Assembly: GCF_036884655.1 (NCBI RefSeq) | Contig: NC_088342.1 | Location: 30,197,501 to 30,261,500, forward strand | Direction of reading: 5' to 3' | DNA from: Musa acuminata AAA Group | Lineage: Eukaryota > Streptophyta > Magnoliopsida > Zingiberales > Musaceae | DNA length: 64,000 nt | Shown here: positions 12,601 through 22,700 of the stretch, in pieces | Numbering within the stretch: the stretch's first letter is position 1 | How the letters are laid out: each line of letters opens with the position of its first letter | The notes under the pieces: model-generated | Databases searched by the model: none | Seen by the model: only the letters and a program-made list of their open reading frames with translations | Told to the model about the DNA's origin: nothing | Position numbers and translations under genes: made by a program

Positions 12601-13435
12601 AGTCTCCTAGGTCTTGCCAGAACCTGCAACGAATTGCATATATGATAAGCACTACCGGTATCCAATACCCATGTGTTATCATAAGAGTCTGACAAATGGA
12701 GACTGATCATGAATGTACCTGAAGCTTCATCAAGCTTTTGTTTCGCCCTTTCTGCAAGGTACTCTTTGCAATTTCTCTTCCAGTGCCCATCTTTACCATA
12801 GTGGAAGCACTGGCCTTTGTCCTTTGCTGGGTCTTTCTTAGCAACCTTTGCTTTACCTGGTCTGCCCTTGCCCTTTCCCTTCTTAAGGGACCTTTCTGCT
12901 TTCCTTTTCTTTTTGGTCTCACTAGTGTAGAGAACTGGCTTCTCTTTCTTAATAGTACTCTGTGCCTCCCTCAACATATTGAGGAGCTCTAGGAGAGTCA
13001 CCTCAAGCTTGTTCATATTAAAATTCATTATGAACTGTGAAAAGGAATCTGGTAGGGACTGAAGCACAATGTCCACACACAAGTTATCCTCTAGGACCAT
13101 TCCTAGACCTGTGAGTTTCTCTATCCACTCAATCATCTTTAGGACATGTAGGAGAATGGATCTGGCATCCATCTTTCATGTTATCTCTGTAACTCAGGTA
13201 TCATAGAGCCCAACATATAACACTGAGCAAAAATGGAGTCATCAATGTACTTCACGTAGCGAGCGATCTTATCCTCGTTTGCCCCTTCTTCGGGCGCAGG
13301 CATCACTGTATAAAGGACATACATGATTTTCTCCACTGTGAGAACAATTCTCAAGTTATGGAGCCAATCCGTATAATTTGGACCAGTGAGGCGGTTGACA
13401 TTAAGTATGTGACGTAAGGGATTTGAAAGCGACAT
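9646..13435 (-). pseudogene. gag-pol: Copia gag-pol polyprotein, disrupted by stops and frameshifts
   Basis: Gag starts at 13435 (MSLSNPLRHILNVNRLTGPN). A stop plus a 1-nt frameshift occurs near 13181, and gag continues from 13172. The zinc knuckle near 12800 reads [14 protein letters not shown], so its second Cys is Tyr. The protease motif [12 protein letters not shown] is near 12660. Next come the integrase zinc region and core (HSDVCGPMS near 12090, RSDRGGEY further on), reverse transcriptase (YVDDILI at 10611-10631) and RNase H. In-frame stops are visible at 12408, 11940, 11325 and 10746, with at least two more between 11940 and 11513. A frameshift near 9783 precedes a terminal frame ending at 9646. 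From 13172 to 9783 the pieces share one frame, so most damage is point mutation rather than deletion. Confidence 0.92.
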
Positions 13436-13630
13436 TTTCTGAAAATAAAGATGCAGCAGAAATGAATAACATGCAGATTTTGCAAGAAATAAACTATCAA
13501 GATATGGACTTCTATCTTAATATGCTCCCACTATTTTACTAACGAGTCACGCGACACCCTCAGCACGTGAAACGGAAGTCTCCGGCAGACTTCTAGTGGG
13601 GATCAGGATCCAATCAACGTCTTAGTGTAA

Positions 13631-13924
13631 CCTCGAGGGACTCGACCAATCACACTAAGCCTAAAAGGTAGGCAACTCTTGCCGATCACAACTCCTTGTG
13701 ATTCCCGTCTTGTTCGACCTCCGAATCACCATGGCCTCGAGGGACTCGACCAATCATGATGCTCGATTAAGTCAACACCTTCGTTACAAGATGAGTCTGA
13801 TTTGATGATATACCCTCGAGGGACTCGACCAAGTATACCATGCCCTCAGGTCACCGGTGACATCTCTATGTCGTAAGCAAGATAGCGAATCGCGATATAG
13901 GTGAGTCTCGAGAGACTCGACCAA
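13631..13924. repeat. Four dispersed copies of a 19-bp hairpin motif in the copia leader
   Basis: CCTCGAGGGACTCGACCAA occurs at 13631-13649, 13735-13753 and 13814-13832, with a variant at 13906-13924 (TCTCGAGAGACTCGACCAA). Each holds a 5-bp stem TCGAG/CTCGA around a 3-nt loop. The fourth copy changes the loop and outer bases but keeps the stem. Spacing is 104, 79 and 92 bp. Confidence 0.8.
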
Positions 13925-15001
13925 CTCAACCTACACCGGGAATCGGTTCCTACTTATAATGATGGAAGGCCACGTGGGTCAATCTAATTGTCTCACGTTT
14001 ACCGACTTAATATTATCAAGAGATGTTTATATGATTTGGTCTCCTAATATGACATGTCACACATATACATATTTAATATATATCTACATCGCATGCAAAT
14101 ATATATACATATCTAGTATGTGTATAAGCAATCACACCAGATGATCATGGACCACAACCTAATATGATTAGGCCCAAGCCAGTAGGCCTAATCACTCACA
14201 TCAAGATCTATGTATGCAACGGTGCATCTCCATGCCCTGTGATCGTCCATCTCGTCCTCGTCGGTTCCGTCGACATCTTGATGCATCTTCATGCATCACG
14301 ATCGTCCGTCTCGTGGGTCCCGCTATCGCATCCACGCTCCCGCTGTGCCTCCTCATGTGATTACAACTTAATCATAGGCATGCAGGCCCGACAATAAACG
14401 AGAAATATAATGGAGGCTCGCAGACCTCAATAATAATAATCACAAGTACACACATCACACGGTCCATGATCATCCGTCCACACATCATACATCACATGTA
14501 TAAATAATCATCATCATGTAGGACTACTAGATAATGATAAAAAATAATAATCAACTAAATCTTTTAATTAATTAATATTTTCTGAAATCAGGGACATGTA
14601 GGGAATTTCTCAATTTCTAAGGGTATTTTCATAATTTAGACAAAAGATAGAAACTGGAATTTCTCAAATTCCGAGGGGCAAAACTATCTTTTTGCCTAGA
14701 AAACCCTAATGCCCTACTCCCCTTTGCTGCTGCCGCCGCCGCCGCCACCTTGCTGGCGGCGGCCTGTACGGCGGGGCGAGGGCGCTGCCCTCGCCTACAG
14801 GTGGCACGCCCGCTGGCGGCGCTGTCGCTGCGGGTGGGCGCCCCCGCGGGCGGTTCTGCCGGCGGGGCAACGCCCACAGGCGGTGCTGCCCCTGCAGGTT
14901 GGCGCCCTTGGGGCGCCGCCGCCTCTGCGGGCGGTTCTGCCCGCGGGGCAACGCCCGCAGGCGGTGCTGTTCCGCCGGGCGGCCGCCCCTGTGTGTGTGT
15001 G

Positions 15002-15002
15002 T

Positions 15003-15032
<30 letters not shown>
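15002..15032 (+). repeat. Homopolymer G tract of about 30 bases with adjacent GT repeat
   Basis: A GT dinucleotide run leads into an uninterrupted G run inside the GC-rich part of the copia leader (C run in the element's own sense). The exact length is uncertain because such tracts are prone to sequencing error. Confidence 0.85.
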
Positions 15033-15034
<2 letters not shown>

Positions 15035-15308
15035 GCACCCGCAGGAGCAGCGGCGGCAGGCGCCGCTACCTACGACACCTCACCCCGCGGGAGAAGCGGC
15101 CGCAAGCGCCTCTGCCCGCGGGCTGCCAGCGCCGCCGGACGCAAGCCTGCTGCAAGCAGGCCGCCGGCCGGCTGCGATGCACGCACGCAGATCGAGGGTA
15201 GCAACTATTGCTGCCCTCTCTCGTTTTTATGTCAACGATTTTGACGTCAAAATTCTTCCTAAACACAACACACGCAGTTCAAAACCAATCATTCGCACGA
15301 ACAACCTG

Positions 15309-15320
15309 GCTCTGATACCA
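15309..15320 (-). other. Primer-binding site of the copia element (initiator tRNA-Met)
   Basis: The minus strand reads TGGTATCAGAGC one base after the end of the 5' LTR. This is the exact complement of the initiator tRNA-Met 3' end used by most plant copia elements. Confidence 0.92.
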
Positions 15321-15321
15321 C

Positions 15322-16703
15322 TGTTGGGAAATCTTGGGGGCGACATCACATGCGCAGCGGAAGAACAAGAAAAACAAAATCTCCGATTCCCAAAAAGATG
15401 TTCGTCGTCGTGCGAAGATTGGTACGCAAAATCCGCGAGACTTAAAACTGCGTATAGAGTAGATTGTGTTACCTAGGGAGATCGTATATCCCTGTTTCCT
15501 TGCAGATCCTTAGGAGAGGGTGAAGGAGGTCAAGCGTCCTCCTCTCTAGCGGTGATCCACACAGCTGGGTTGGAGAGGGAGAGGAGAATAGGAAAGGCAA
15601 GCAAAAGCTCTCTAGCCTATGGGGCTCTGAATCCCTCCTATTTATAGAGGTCCCCTGTCAAACCCTAATGGGTCCTCCCCTAGTGGGTATTGGATCTGCA
15701 TCCAATAAGACAAGGGCTCCGTCGGATATCTCATATCCGAACCTCTACTCATCGCAATGCCTACCATATGTGTGTGACCCTCTAGGCCCAATATCGAGCT
15801 GGCCGTGAGTCATACCTGTCAGAACTCCTTCTAACTCAATGAATTATTATCTCTGTAATAATTCATTCGACTCATCGACTACGGACGTACTAGGCCACTA
15901 GGCCGTAGTCCCCAGACGATACAGGGGAATCCAATCCATTGGACCTGTCTGTCCTCAGTTACCGTGTACCTATAGTCCCTCATCCATCTAATATCCCAGA
16001 GACCGTATATCGAGCATGGTGTTATCAGACTCATACGGTTTCTACTCGACTCTCGCTCTAATCGGATTCTCCCGGAGAACTCTTTCTCTCTCAACCCGAA
16101 TGACCCTGGCCGGGGATTTGTCTGAGCAAGAACACATGGAATATTCCTCTCATGACGCCGAGAGTGGATGATCCTCTATCGACACTCAATAGCCCTCGTA
16201 AGGTCGACTAACACTCCCAATGACCAGCTGTACTAGATCTGGGACAGCCAAACCTATAAGAATGGTATCAAAGAGTGGAGCACTCATACAGGACATCCTT
16301 GGTGTCTCAAGTCTAAGGACCAGATACACCACTAGGACTACGGAATCGTTGTCTGACAATAAGGCATCATCAACCATCCAGCATTCCGTAAGCGGATCAA
16401 TCAGTGAACTCATTCTCCAATGAGCACCTGTATTGTATCCCTAGTGTCCCTATACGAGCAGCTATGAGACCAGCTGCATCCATCATATGGATGGGTATAC
16501 AGCACACCAGTTTATCCGGTTATCACGATGTCCCTCTCGAGTAACCTATGACCGGGATTATTTAGGACATCACAATATATGTATGCATTTATGCAATAGT
16601 TATAAAGTGATATACGCCAAAATATAATAAGCAAAAAGATTCTGTATCAAGTCACACGTGCCATCACTCACGTGATTGGCTTGCTGGGCACCTATGACTA
16701 GCA
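15322..16703 (-). repeat. 5' LTR of the copia element (right copy)
   Basis: 1,382 bp. It matches 8136-9631 but lacks one block after the position near 15567 and another near 16565, which accounts for the shorter length. TATA box at 15639-15646 on the minus strand. Remaining differences are scattered substitutions. Confidence 0.92.
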
Positions 16704-17570
16704 GAGCCATGTCCCTCGGTCGTAGACTACCCGAGTCCACCTCAACGTGGCCTGCCCGCTTGAGCCGTGTCCCTCGACCTGAGCCATGTCCCTCGGCCGC
16801 AGTCTACCCAAGTCCACCTCAGCGCGGCTTGCCCGTCTGAGCCGTGTCCCTCGGTCGTAGACTGCCCGAGTTCACCTCAGCGCGGCCTGCCCTCCTGAGT
16901 CGTGTTCTTCGGCTTGAGCCATATCCCTCGGTCGTAGACTACTGAACTCCCCCTTAGGGCGGCCTCCTCGCCTGAGCCGCATCCCTCGGCCGCATCCCGC
17001 CTACGCCGTGCTCCTCGGCCATGTTGCCCGAGACCACGCCTGCGCAGCCTGCCCGCCTGCGTCATGCTCCTCAGCCGCATGTTGCCCGAGACCATGCTTG
17101 CGCGACCCGCCCACCTGCGTCGTGCTCCTCGACCGCGTGTTGCCCGAGACCACACCTGCACGGCCTGCCCGCCTGCGTCGTGCTCCTCGACCGCATGATG
17201 CCCGAGACCACACCTGCATAGCCAGCCCGCCTGCGTCGTGCTCCTCGGCTCCATGCTCCCCGAGACACACCTGCGCGGCCAGCCCGCCTGCGTCGTGCTC
17301 CTCGGCCCCATGCTTCCCGAGACATACCTGCGCGGCCATCCCGCCTACATCATGCTCCTCGGCTCCATGCTCCCCGAGACACACCTACGTTGCCAGCCCG
17401 CCTGCGTCGTGCTCCTCGGCCCCATGCTCCCCGAGACACACCTGCGCGGCCAGCCCGCCTGCATCGTGCTCCTCGGCTCCATGCTCCCCGAGACCACGCC
17501 TACGCGGCCAGCCCGCCTGAAAGCTAAAGCCATGCCTCGGACTCCTGTTACAACGACCGACGCATAGCTT
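16704..17570 (+). repeat. GC-rich tandem repeat tract of the gypsy element (right part, two repeat types)
   Basis: 16704-16990 continues the repeat family seen at 7775-8135. From about 16990 to 17520 it changes to a second family with a period of about 58-59 bp built around CCTGCGTCGTGCTCCTCGGC and CCCGAGACACACCTGCGCGGCC, with about nine copies. Both types lie between gag and the 3' LTR. The Cys/Pro-rich and Gly-rich frames across it are artefacts of the period. Confidence 0.88.
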
Positions 17571-17576
17571 CTTTCC

Positions 17577-17587
17577 GGGGGGGAATA
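17577..17587 (+). other. Polypurine tract of the gypsy element
   Basis: A run of seven G followed by AATA directly abuts the TGATGA start of the 3' LTR. Confidence 0.75.
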
Positions 17588-18125
17588 TGATGAGGATAGT
17601 AATTATGATAAGACTCGGCAGACGTCAAATGATGCCTCATGCCTCGATCGACGCGACAACACCTGGTCAAACAAACCAGAATGTCGACCGAGGCGCATTA
17701 ATGCCTGCTCAGGCTCGGTTCTTCATGCCACGCCAACACTAGTGTTAGACGTTACCAGCCTACCCCCTGCAAGCGGGAACATCAGAAAATAGTAAGCTTC
17801 CCTATAAATACCTCGCATTCTGAACGGGAAAGGAGGGGGGAAACATACACACAAAAAATACTTCTTCATCTGAAACCCCCTTCACATCATCTGACTTGAT
17901 CGTCGGATGGGTCGGGCCGAGCACCCCGGCCCGACCTTTATGCAGGTGCGAAGCCGAATGTTCCCGCTTGACGCGCAGGCGAGGAGTTCCTACCCGGAAG
18001 AAACGACGACCCCGTCCCGATCGGACCACCACACCCGACCACCTTGACAGGCTCGAGGAACGCCCCAGGGAGATCCCGTCATCCGGATTCGAACCGAGTT
18101 GCATCGGCCAAGGCTGTTTCCAACA
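17588..18125 (+). repeat. 3' LTR of the gypsy element
   Basis: 538-bp direct repeat of 4405-4955 with TATA box at 17803-17810. The shared block continues through the GC-rich leader and ends near GTTTCCAACA. Confidence 0.85.
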
Positions 18126-19742
18126 ACAGTTTTCTTGAACCACTTTAATATTCTTGAAGAGTTGAATATCAATTTTTCATTGTAAGATCCAGAGGAATGG
18201 CTTAATGGAAAAATCACATCCCAATAAACTATCTACACACAGATAAGAAAACAATCATATGGTAGAATCCAAGAGAAGATAGGATGAAAATAACAAGAAA
18301 ATGATGATCTTTGTTTCTTTTCTTTTTTTTTTTTCACTTAAGGTGAATTCAAAACAATTTTTGTTTTGCTTACAAATGACTTTGACTAGTTTCCAGATTA
18401 TTTGAATCTGAAGACACTCTGCAGCAGAAGACACTCGAGAAGTTCGTCTCTCTGCCACTGTTGGCGTTCAAGAGTCTCCATCATCTCGGTGGCAGAGAAG
18501 AAGCTCGATTTATCCTCCTCCTCCTCATACCTTTCTGACCAGCTCACCACTCATTCATGTTACTCCTCATAATCCTGTGAGATAGAAATCAGAGCATCGA
18601 TCGAGTGCACGAAACATAGTACTCGCACACAGTAGTTACTTATCGAGAGAGCAAAGGGCGAAACGATTGCAAAGAAAGGGAAGCTGCAGACTTGGATGGA
18701 CTTGCTTGTCTTCAACCAAAGGAGCCAACGGTTTCTCCATCTCGACGCCTGGAAACCCTCGTCGTGGTGCTAAGCCTCAGAACGTCTCCATCCACCATGT
18801 CGACCGGCACGCTCGGGGAGATACTGGTGCTGGAAATCCATGGAGGAGAATAGGAAACGATTGGGAATTGCGCAGCGCAGGACGACGAGAATGACGCGCC
18901 GGAAGAAAGGATCGGCTCTGGAGAGTTTCAGCCATGAGGGCTATAAATACCATTAATATTCTTTAGACGAATTAGAAATCCATTTTATTTCTTTTTCCTG
19001 TAGAATTCTTTTTGGCGATTTTTCGAAAACGAAAACATTATATTTCTGGAAATTGTTTTTTTGCCATTTTACATGTAGCGATTCACTCTCTTTACAAAAT
19101 GATTAAAAGAAAATTTCACTCTTGTTTACAATATGGCAATCGATCTGGTCGTATATATCTTTGAATAAAACTATAGTGTTCATTATCAAATGATTGATTG
19201 ACTGGTCTGATATTTACTAACCAAAGACATGTAACGAATACAAATATTATAAAGGGTTTTTCAAGTTTTATGTCTATTAGAAACCACTTTAGAAAAACCG
19301 AAACATTTATGATTACCTTATAAATTATTTTATGAAACTTAAAATTTTTATTTTTATTTTTTTATATCAAGACATCTCCAATTTCCATTCAAAGTTAATC
19401 CACAAATGCGAGGAGGCTTTGCCTGGAAAACTGCTCAAATACCTTCTCTCAAACAATAAATCAGAAATTTCTTCCAACGAGAAAAATGAGGGGAAATAGT
19501 GCGCGCGCGGACGTATCTGAAAAGGAAGGAAGGAAAAAAAAAAAAAGACGCTTTACTTTGCGGAAAATTCAAAAAGCTTTGCTATTCGGAAAAAGAAAAA
19601 GTTGGATTTTTTCTCTGCAAAATTTCATTTCAATATTTTTAGTCCAAAAAAAGAGTCAATAAAAACCTATGTTAACCTCGGCGTAAACCGCACTTTCAGA
19701 GAGAAACGGTAGGCGACGGAGATCTCTGCGGTCTCCGTCTCT
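18126..19742. other. Intergenic region upstream of the fucosyltransferase gene
   Basis: No gene could be assigned. A stretch at about 18420-18560 reads openly on the minus strand as an acidic, Glu-rich segment (SERYEEEEDKSSFFSATEMM), which looks more protein-like than its surroundings but lacks a start, a full exon structure and any family I recognise. 18667-18894 has an open plus-strand frame (its first codon is ATG) with no recognisable domain. The last 350 bp before 19743 are probably promoter and leader of the fucosyltransferase gene, but I cannot fix a TATA box. Confidence 0.4.
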
Positions 19743-22700
19743 ATGCTGCCGTTACTAAAGCCTATCAACTACCTCGCCCCCATGCTCGTCTCCGCCCTCT
19801 TCCTCCTCGTCCTCTTCTCCGGCTACCTTGAGTTCCCCTCCCTCTCCTCCCCCATCCCCATCCCTACCCCCTCCGTCCGCGTCAGGGGTCCCAAGTCACC
19901 CTTCACCGATCTCGCCGCCGCGTTCGAGCTCTGGGACTCCCAGGTGGGCTGCGACCGCTTCCGATCGGCGCACGCCAGATGGGCGGCCAACGCCTCGGCC
20001 ATACAGGCCGACGGCGGCGATTGTGCGGCGGCGGGTATGGACCATGTCAGCGTGCTCGTCAAGGGGTGGACTTGGATCCCCGATAACATGGACAATCTGT
20101 ATTCGTGCCGCTGCGGGAAGACCTGCCTCTGGACCAAATCGCCCGTTCTTGCCGATCATCCCGATGCGATTCTGTTCGAGAGCGCGACCCCTCCGTTGAC
20201 GGTAAGTATCGTCGTACATATGCATTAGCTTACCTAAGATTGAATAATTCTCGCGACGACTTCTCCTCTTGCTACTATTAATTCTTAATTTTGTTGTAAT
20301 TTTGAGCAGTAAAGCAGAAAAGTGTGATTTTTTTGGCGAGTTGTAGCTTTAGAAACGGAATCAGCGTATATGCTCTTCACATGTCTCTTGAGATGGAGAT
20401 CAGTTGTAATTCATGTTGTCTTTTGGGATTCTAAGTTATTTCGATCAGCTCGTGGACATGTTTTGACTCATTTTGGACAGTTAATTTTAGTATAAAAATC
20501 CAAAAATGAGATTAGCTAAAAATATTCGGTGGTTAGGAAGAACAAGAGGTAAGACATCACTGCAGTAAAGGCTTAAAATACAGAGCTGAAGAACGTAGGT
20601 TATTTGTGTTGACAAAGTTAAAACAAGCTTAACACTGAAATCAATGATCCCACAGCTTGAATCAGCTAGTCAAGGCTATCAATATACTTCTAATTACTCT
20701 TAATTTTTCCGTTGCTGATTATCATCACTAATCTTATGAACCCATTAATCATCCATTAATAATCTCAACTATGCATTTCACACAGTGGTTGGTGCTTCGA
20801 ACTTGAATCTTTTCGTCTAAAGGCACCCTAAAATATTTAGTGGCATCCATGAAGCACCACCTTATCAAAGGTACTTTGGAAATTAGGGTAGTTTCCTTTG
20901 ACGTGATTGTTTAGACTTGCTTGACATTTTCTTGAGCTTCATATAGCTTCTATAGAACATCTAATTCAGTAAGCACCTTCTTTCATTATCACACAAATTT
21001 ACCATTTTCCATCTAATAGACCTCTATCATGGGACTTTCAAGCTAATTATATGAAATTTGCATGAAGACCGCTCTTTTAAGGATAGTTTCATTCTGGGGT
21101 TTTAATTTTGAATGATATCGCCCGTACCTGGCGGTATGTACCGGTCCGCCAGCAGATCGGTACGCGGACCGCCCGCCACTGGGTGGTACCATTGATTGGG
21201 GCTATTTCCATCCCATTACCATGCAAAATCGGTCGGCGACGGTCAAAATCGACTGTCGCTACCCGCTACGGGGCGATATTAGCCAAGGGAGAAGGAAGAA
21301 GGGAGAAGAAGAGGGAGAACCTGGAGATCCGGCGGCGCTCTCCCTCGATGATCCCGATTCATCACTATCTTCCCTCGCCGGACGTCATAGATGAGATGTC
21401 GACGAGGAGACCGTCGCTGCCCGCTACGGGGCGATATTAGCCAAGGGAGAAGGAAGAAGGGAGAAGAAGAGGGAGAAGAAAAGGGAGAACCTGTAGCTCC
21501 GACGTCGCTCTCCCTCGATGATCCCGATTCGTCGCTGCCTTCCCTCGCCGGACGTCGCAGATGAGATGTCGCCTCCTCCTCGTCTGAGACAACGAGGTCT
21601 CGGCATCGTCAGCGATTTCTCCTCATCCGCGCGGGGAGAAGAAACGAGGTGACGTCACCCTTTTTTAATTTTTAACTTTTTTTATTATAATATATATATA
21701 TATATATATATACCGAGTGGTATGCCAGAACGTACCGCTCGGTATACTCGTATCGTACCGTACCAAGCTGATCTTGATACTCTGGTACGGCATGAAATTG
21801 AGAACCTTAGTTTCATTGACTAGGCAAATTGTTGATCCAAACAACTTGTCCACGAGAACAAAACAATGATGAAGATGAGAAAACTTCAGATTTTCTGATA
21901 CACGATCTTGCCAAATAGGTAACATTTTTTAAGATGGAGTTAATTAACAACTTACCTGGCAAGTGCTACATTCAATTATAGGAGTTTCATAATATGTAGC
22001 ACAAGGGGATAAGAACCCTCCAAGAGAAACCCACAATTAGAAGTTAACACCCATGATATAATAGATGATAAAAACCCCTCCTCTTCTTCCCATCTTCCAA
22101 CACATCATCTTCTTTTGCTATGTCTATTATTTTAATTTATTTGGTTTTATGATATGAAGAAACCACCAAAAATCTGAATTATGTGCAGGTACAATTGAAA
22201 TACAATCCTTTCAGATATTTTATTTACATTCTATCAACAACTATTTTTTGTACCTTTACTACTATGGTGAAGTACTTCAGTGGGTACATATTTTGGGTTT
22301 CCACATGCCCAGTTATATTTTTATGATATACATGATACATCTTTGTGCCAAGCACCCTATGTGCTTTAATTATTACACTTGGTTACTGCAACTGAGTGTG
22401 AAAATAAAAAATAACATTATCTATCTGTGAACATAAGATTATAAATGAATTCAAAATTTATATTTATTTTTGCCCATTAGGCAGGCACATATTAAACCTT
22501 CTCCATGCGCTACTTGGTATTTCAGATGACTGCTGCTACTGAAAAACAAATTTATTTGTGTTATGGATGTTTCATTCTTGGGTTGTGATGATTAACCATG
22601 ATGGAAAAGCATTAACATAAAACAGATTGCACCAATAAAATTTGGTAGTGGTATAATTTGAAATGTATGAATTCTTGTTGTTTTAGCTTGTTGAGTATTT

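Larger units (their letters stand above)
13436..15308 (-). other. Untranslated leader of the copia element (primer-binding site to gag)
   Basis: About 1.87 kb with no credible open frame. In the transcript direction it starts with a very GC-rich block (14700-15200) holding a 30-base homopolymer G run on the plus strand. An AT-rich stretch follows, then a segment with four copies of a hairpin motif (13631-13924) close to gag. A long structured leader fits a packaging or translation-control role, but that is inference. Confidence 0.6.
8136..16703 (-). mobile_element. Full-length Ty1/copia retrotransposon (Tork/Angela-like), decayed
   Basis: An 8.57-kb element in minus orientation. LTRs are at 8136-9631 (3' LTR) and 15322-16703 (5' LTR), with TG..CA termini. 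The exact 5-bp TSD is GAGCC (8131-8135 and 16704-16708). The primer-binding site complementary to initiator tRNA-Met is at 15309-15320 and a polypurine tract abuts the 3' LTR at 9632-9646. Domain order in the minus direction is gag, zinc knuckle, protease, integrase, reverse transcriptase, RNase H, which is the copia order. Long LTRs of about 1.5 kb and the gag type suggest the Tork/Angela group. Many stops make it non-functional. It sits inside the gypsy tandem-repeat tract. Confidence 0.95.
4405..18125 (+). mobile_element. Ty3/gypsy LTR retrotransposon (Tat/Retand-like), gag-only, interrupted by two copia insertions
   Basis: Two direct LTRs (4405-4955 and 17588-18125) start with TGATGA, end near ACA, and share a TATA box and long blocks of sequence. 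Between them lie a candidate primer-binding region just after the 5' LTR (TTGGCACTAGAAGGAGGG at about 4960), a decayed gag, long tandem GC-rich repeats and a G-rich polypurine tract (17577-17587). No protease, reverse transcriptase, RNase H or integrase is visible. After removing the solo LTR (5548-7042) and the copia element (8136-16703), the element would be about 3.6 kb, so it was already non-autonomous before those insertions. The gag resembles the Retrotrans_gag family of the Tat/Retand lineage. I could not define a clean TSD: flanks are T-rich on the left and ACAGTTTTC on the right. Confidence 0.85.

Noticed and set aside
14709..15476. Long plus-strand frames rich in Pro/Ala/Gly/Arg
   Set aside because: They cross the GC-rich copia leader, the 30-base G run, the primer-binding site and the LTR start, so they cannot be one gene; GC-richness keeps stops rare.
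17008..17567. Repeated Cys/Pro-rich frames (PASCSSAPCSPR pattern) and minus-strand EEHDAGG repeats
   Set aside because: All follow the 58-59 bp period of the gypsy tandem repeats in several frames on both strands; there is no start context or domain.
4398..18130. Target-site duplication for the gypsy element
   Set aside because: The left flank is a T run and the right flank reads ACAGTTTTC; several alignments are possible and none is exact, so none is claimed.
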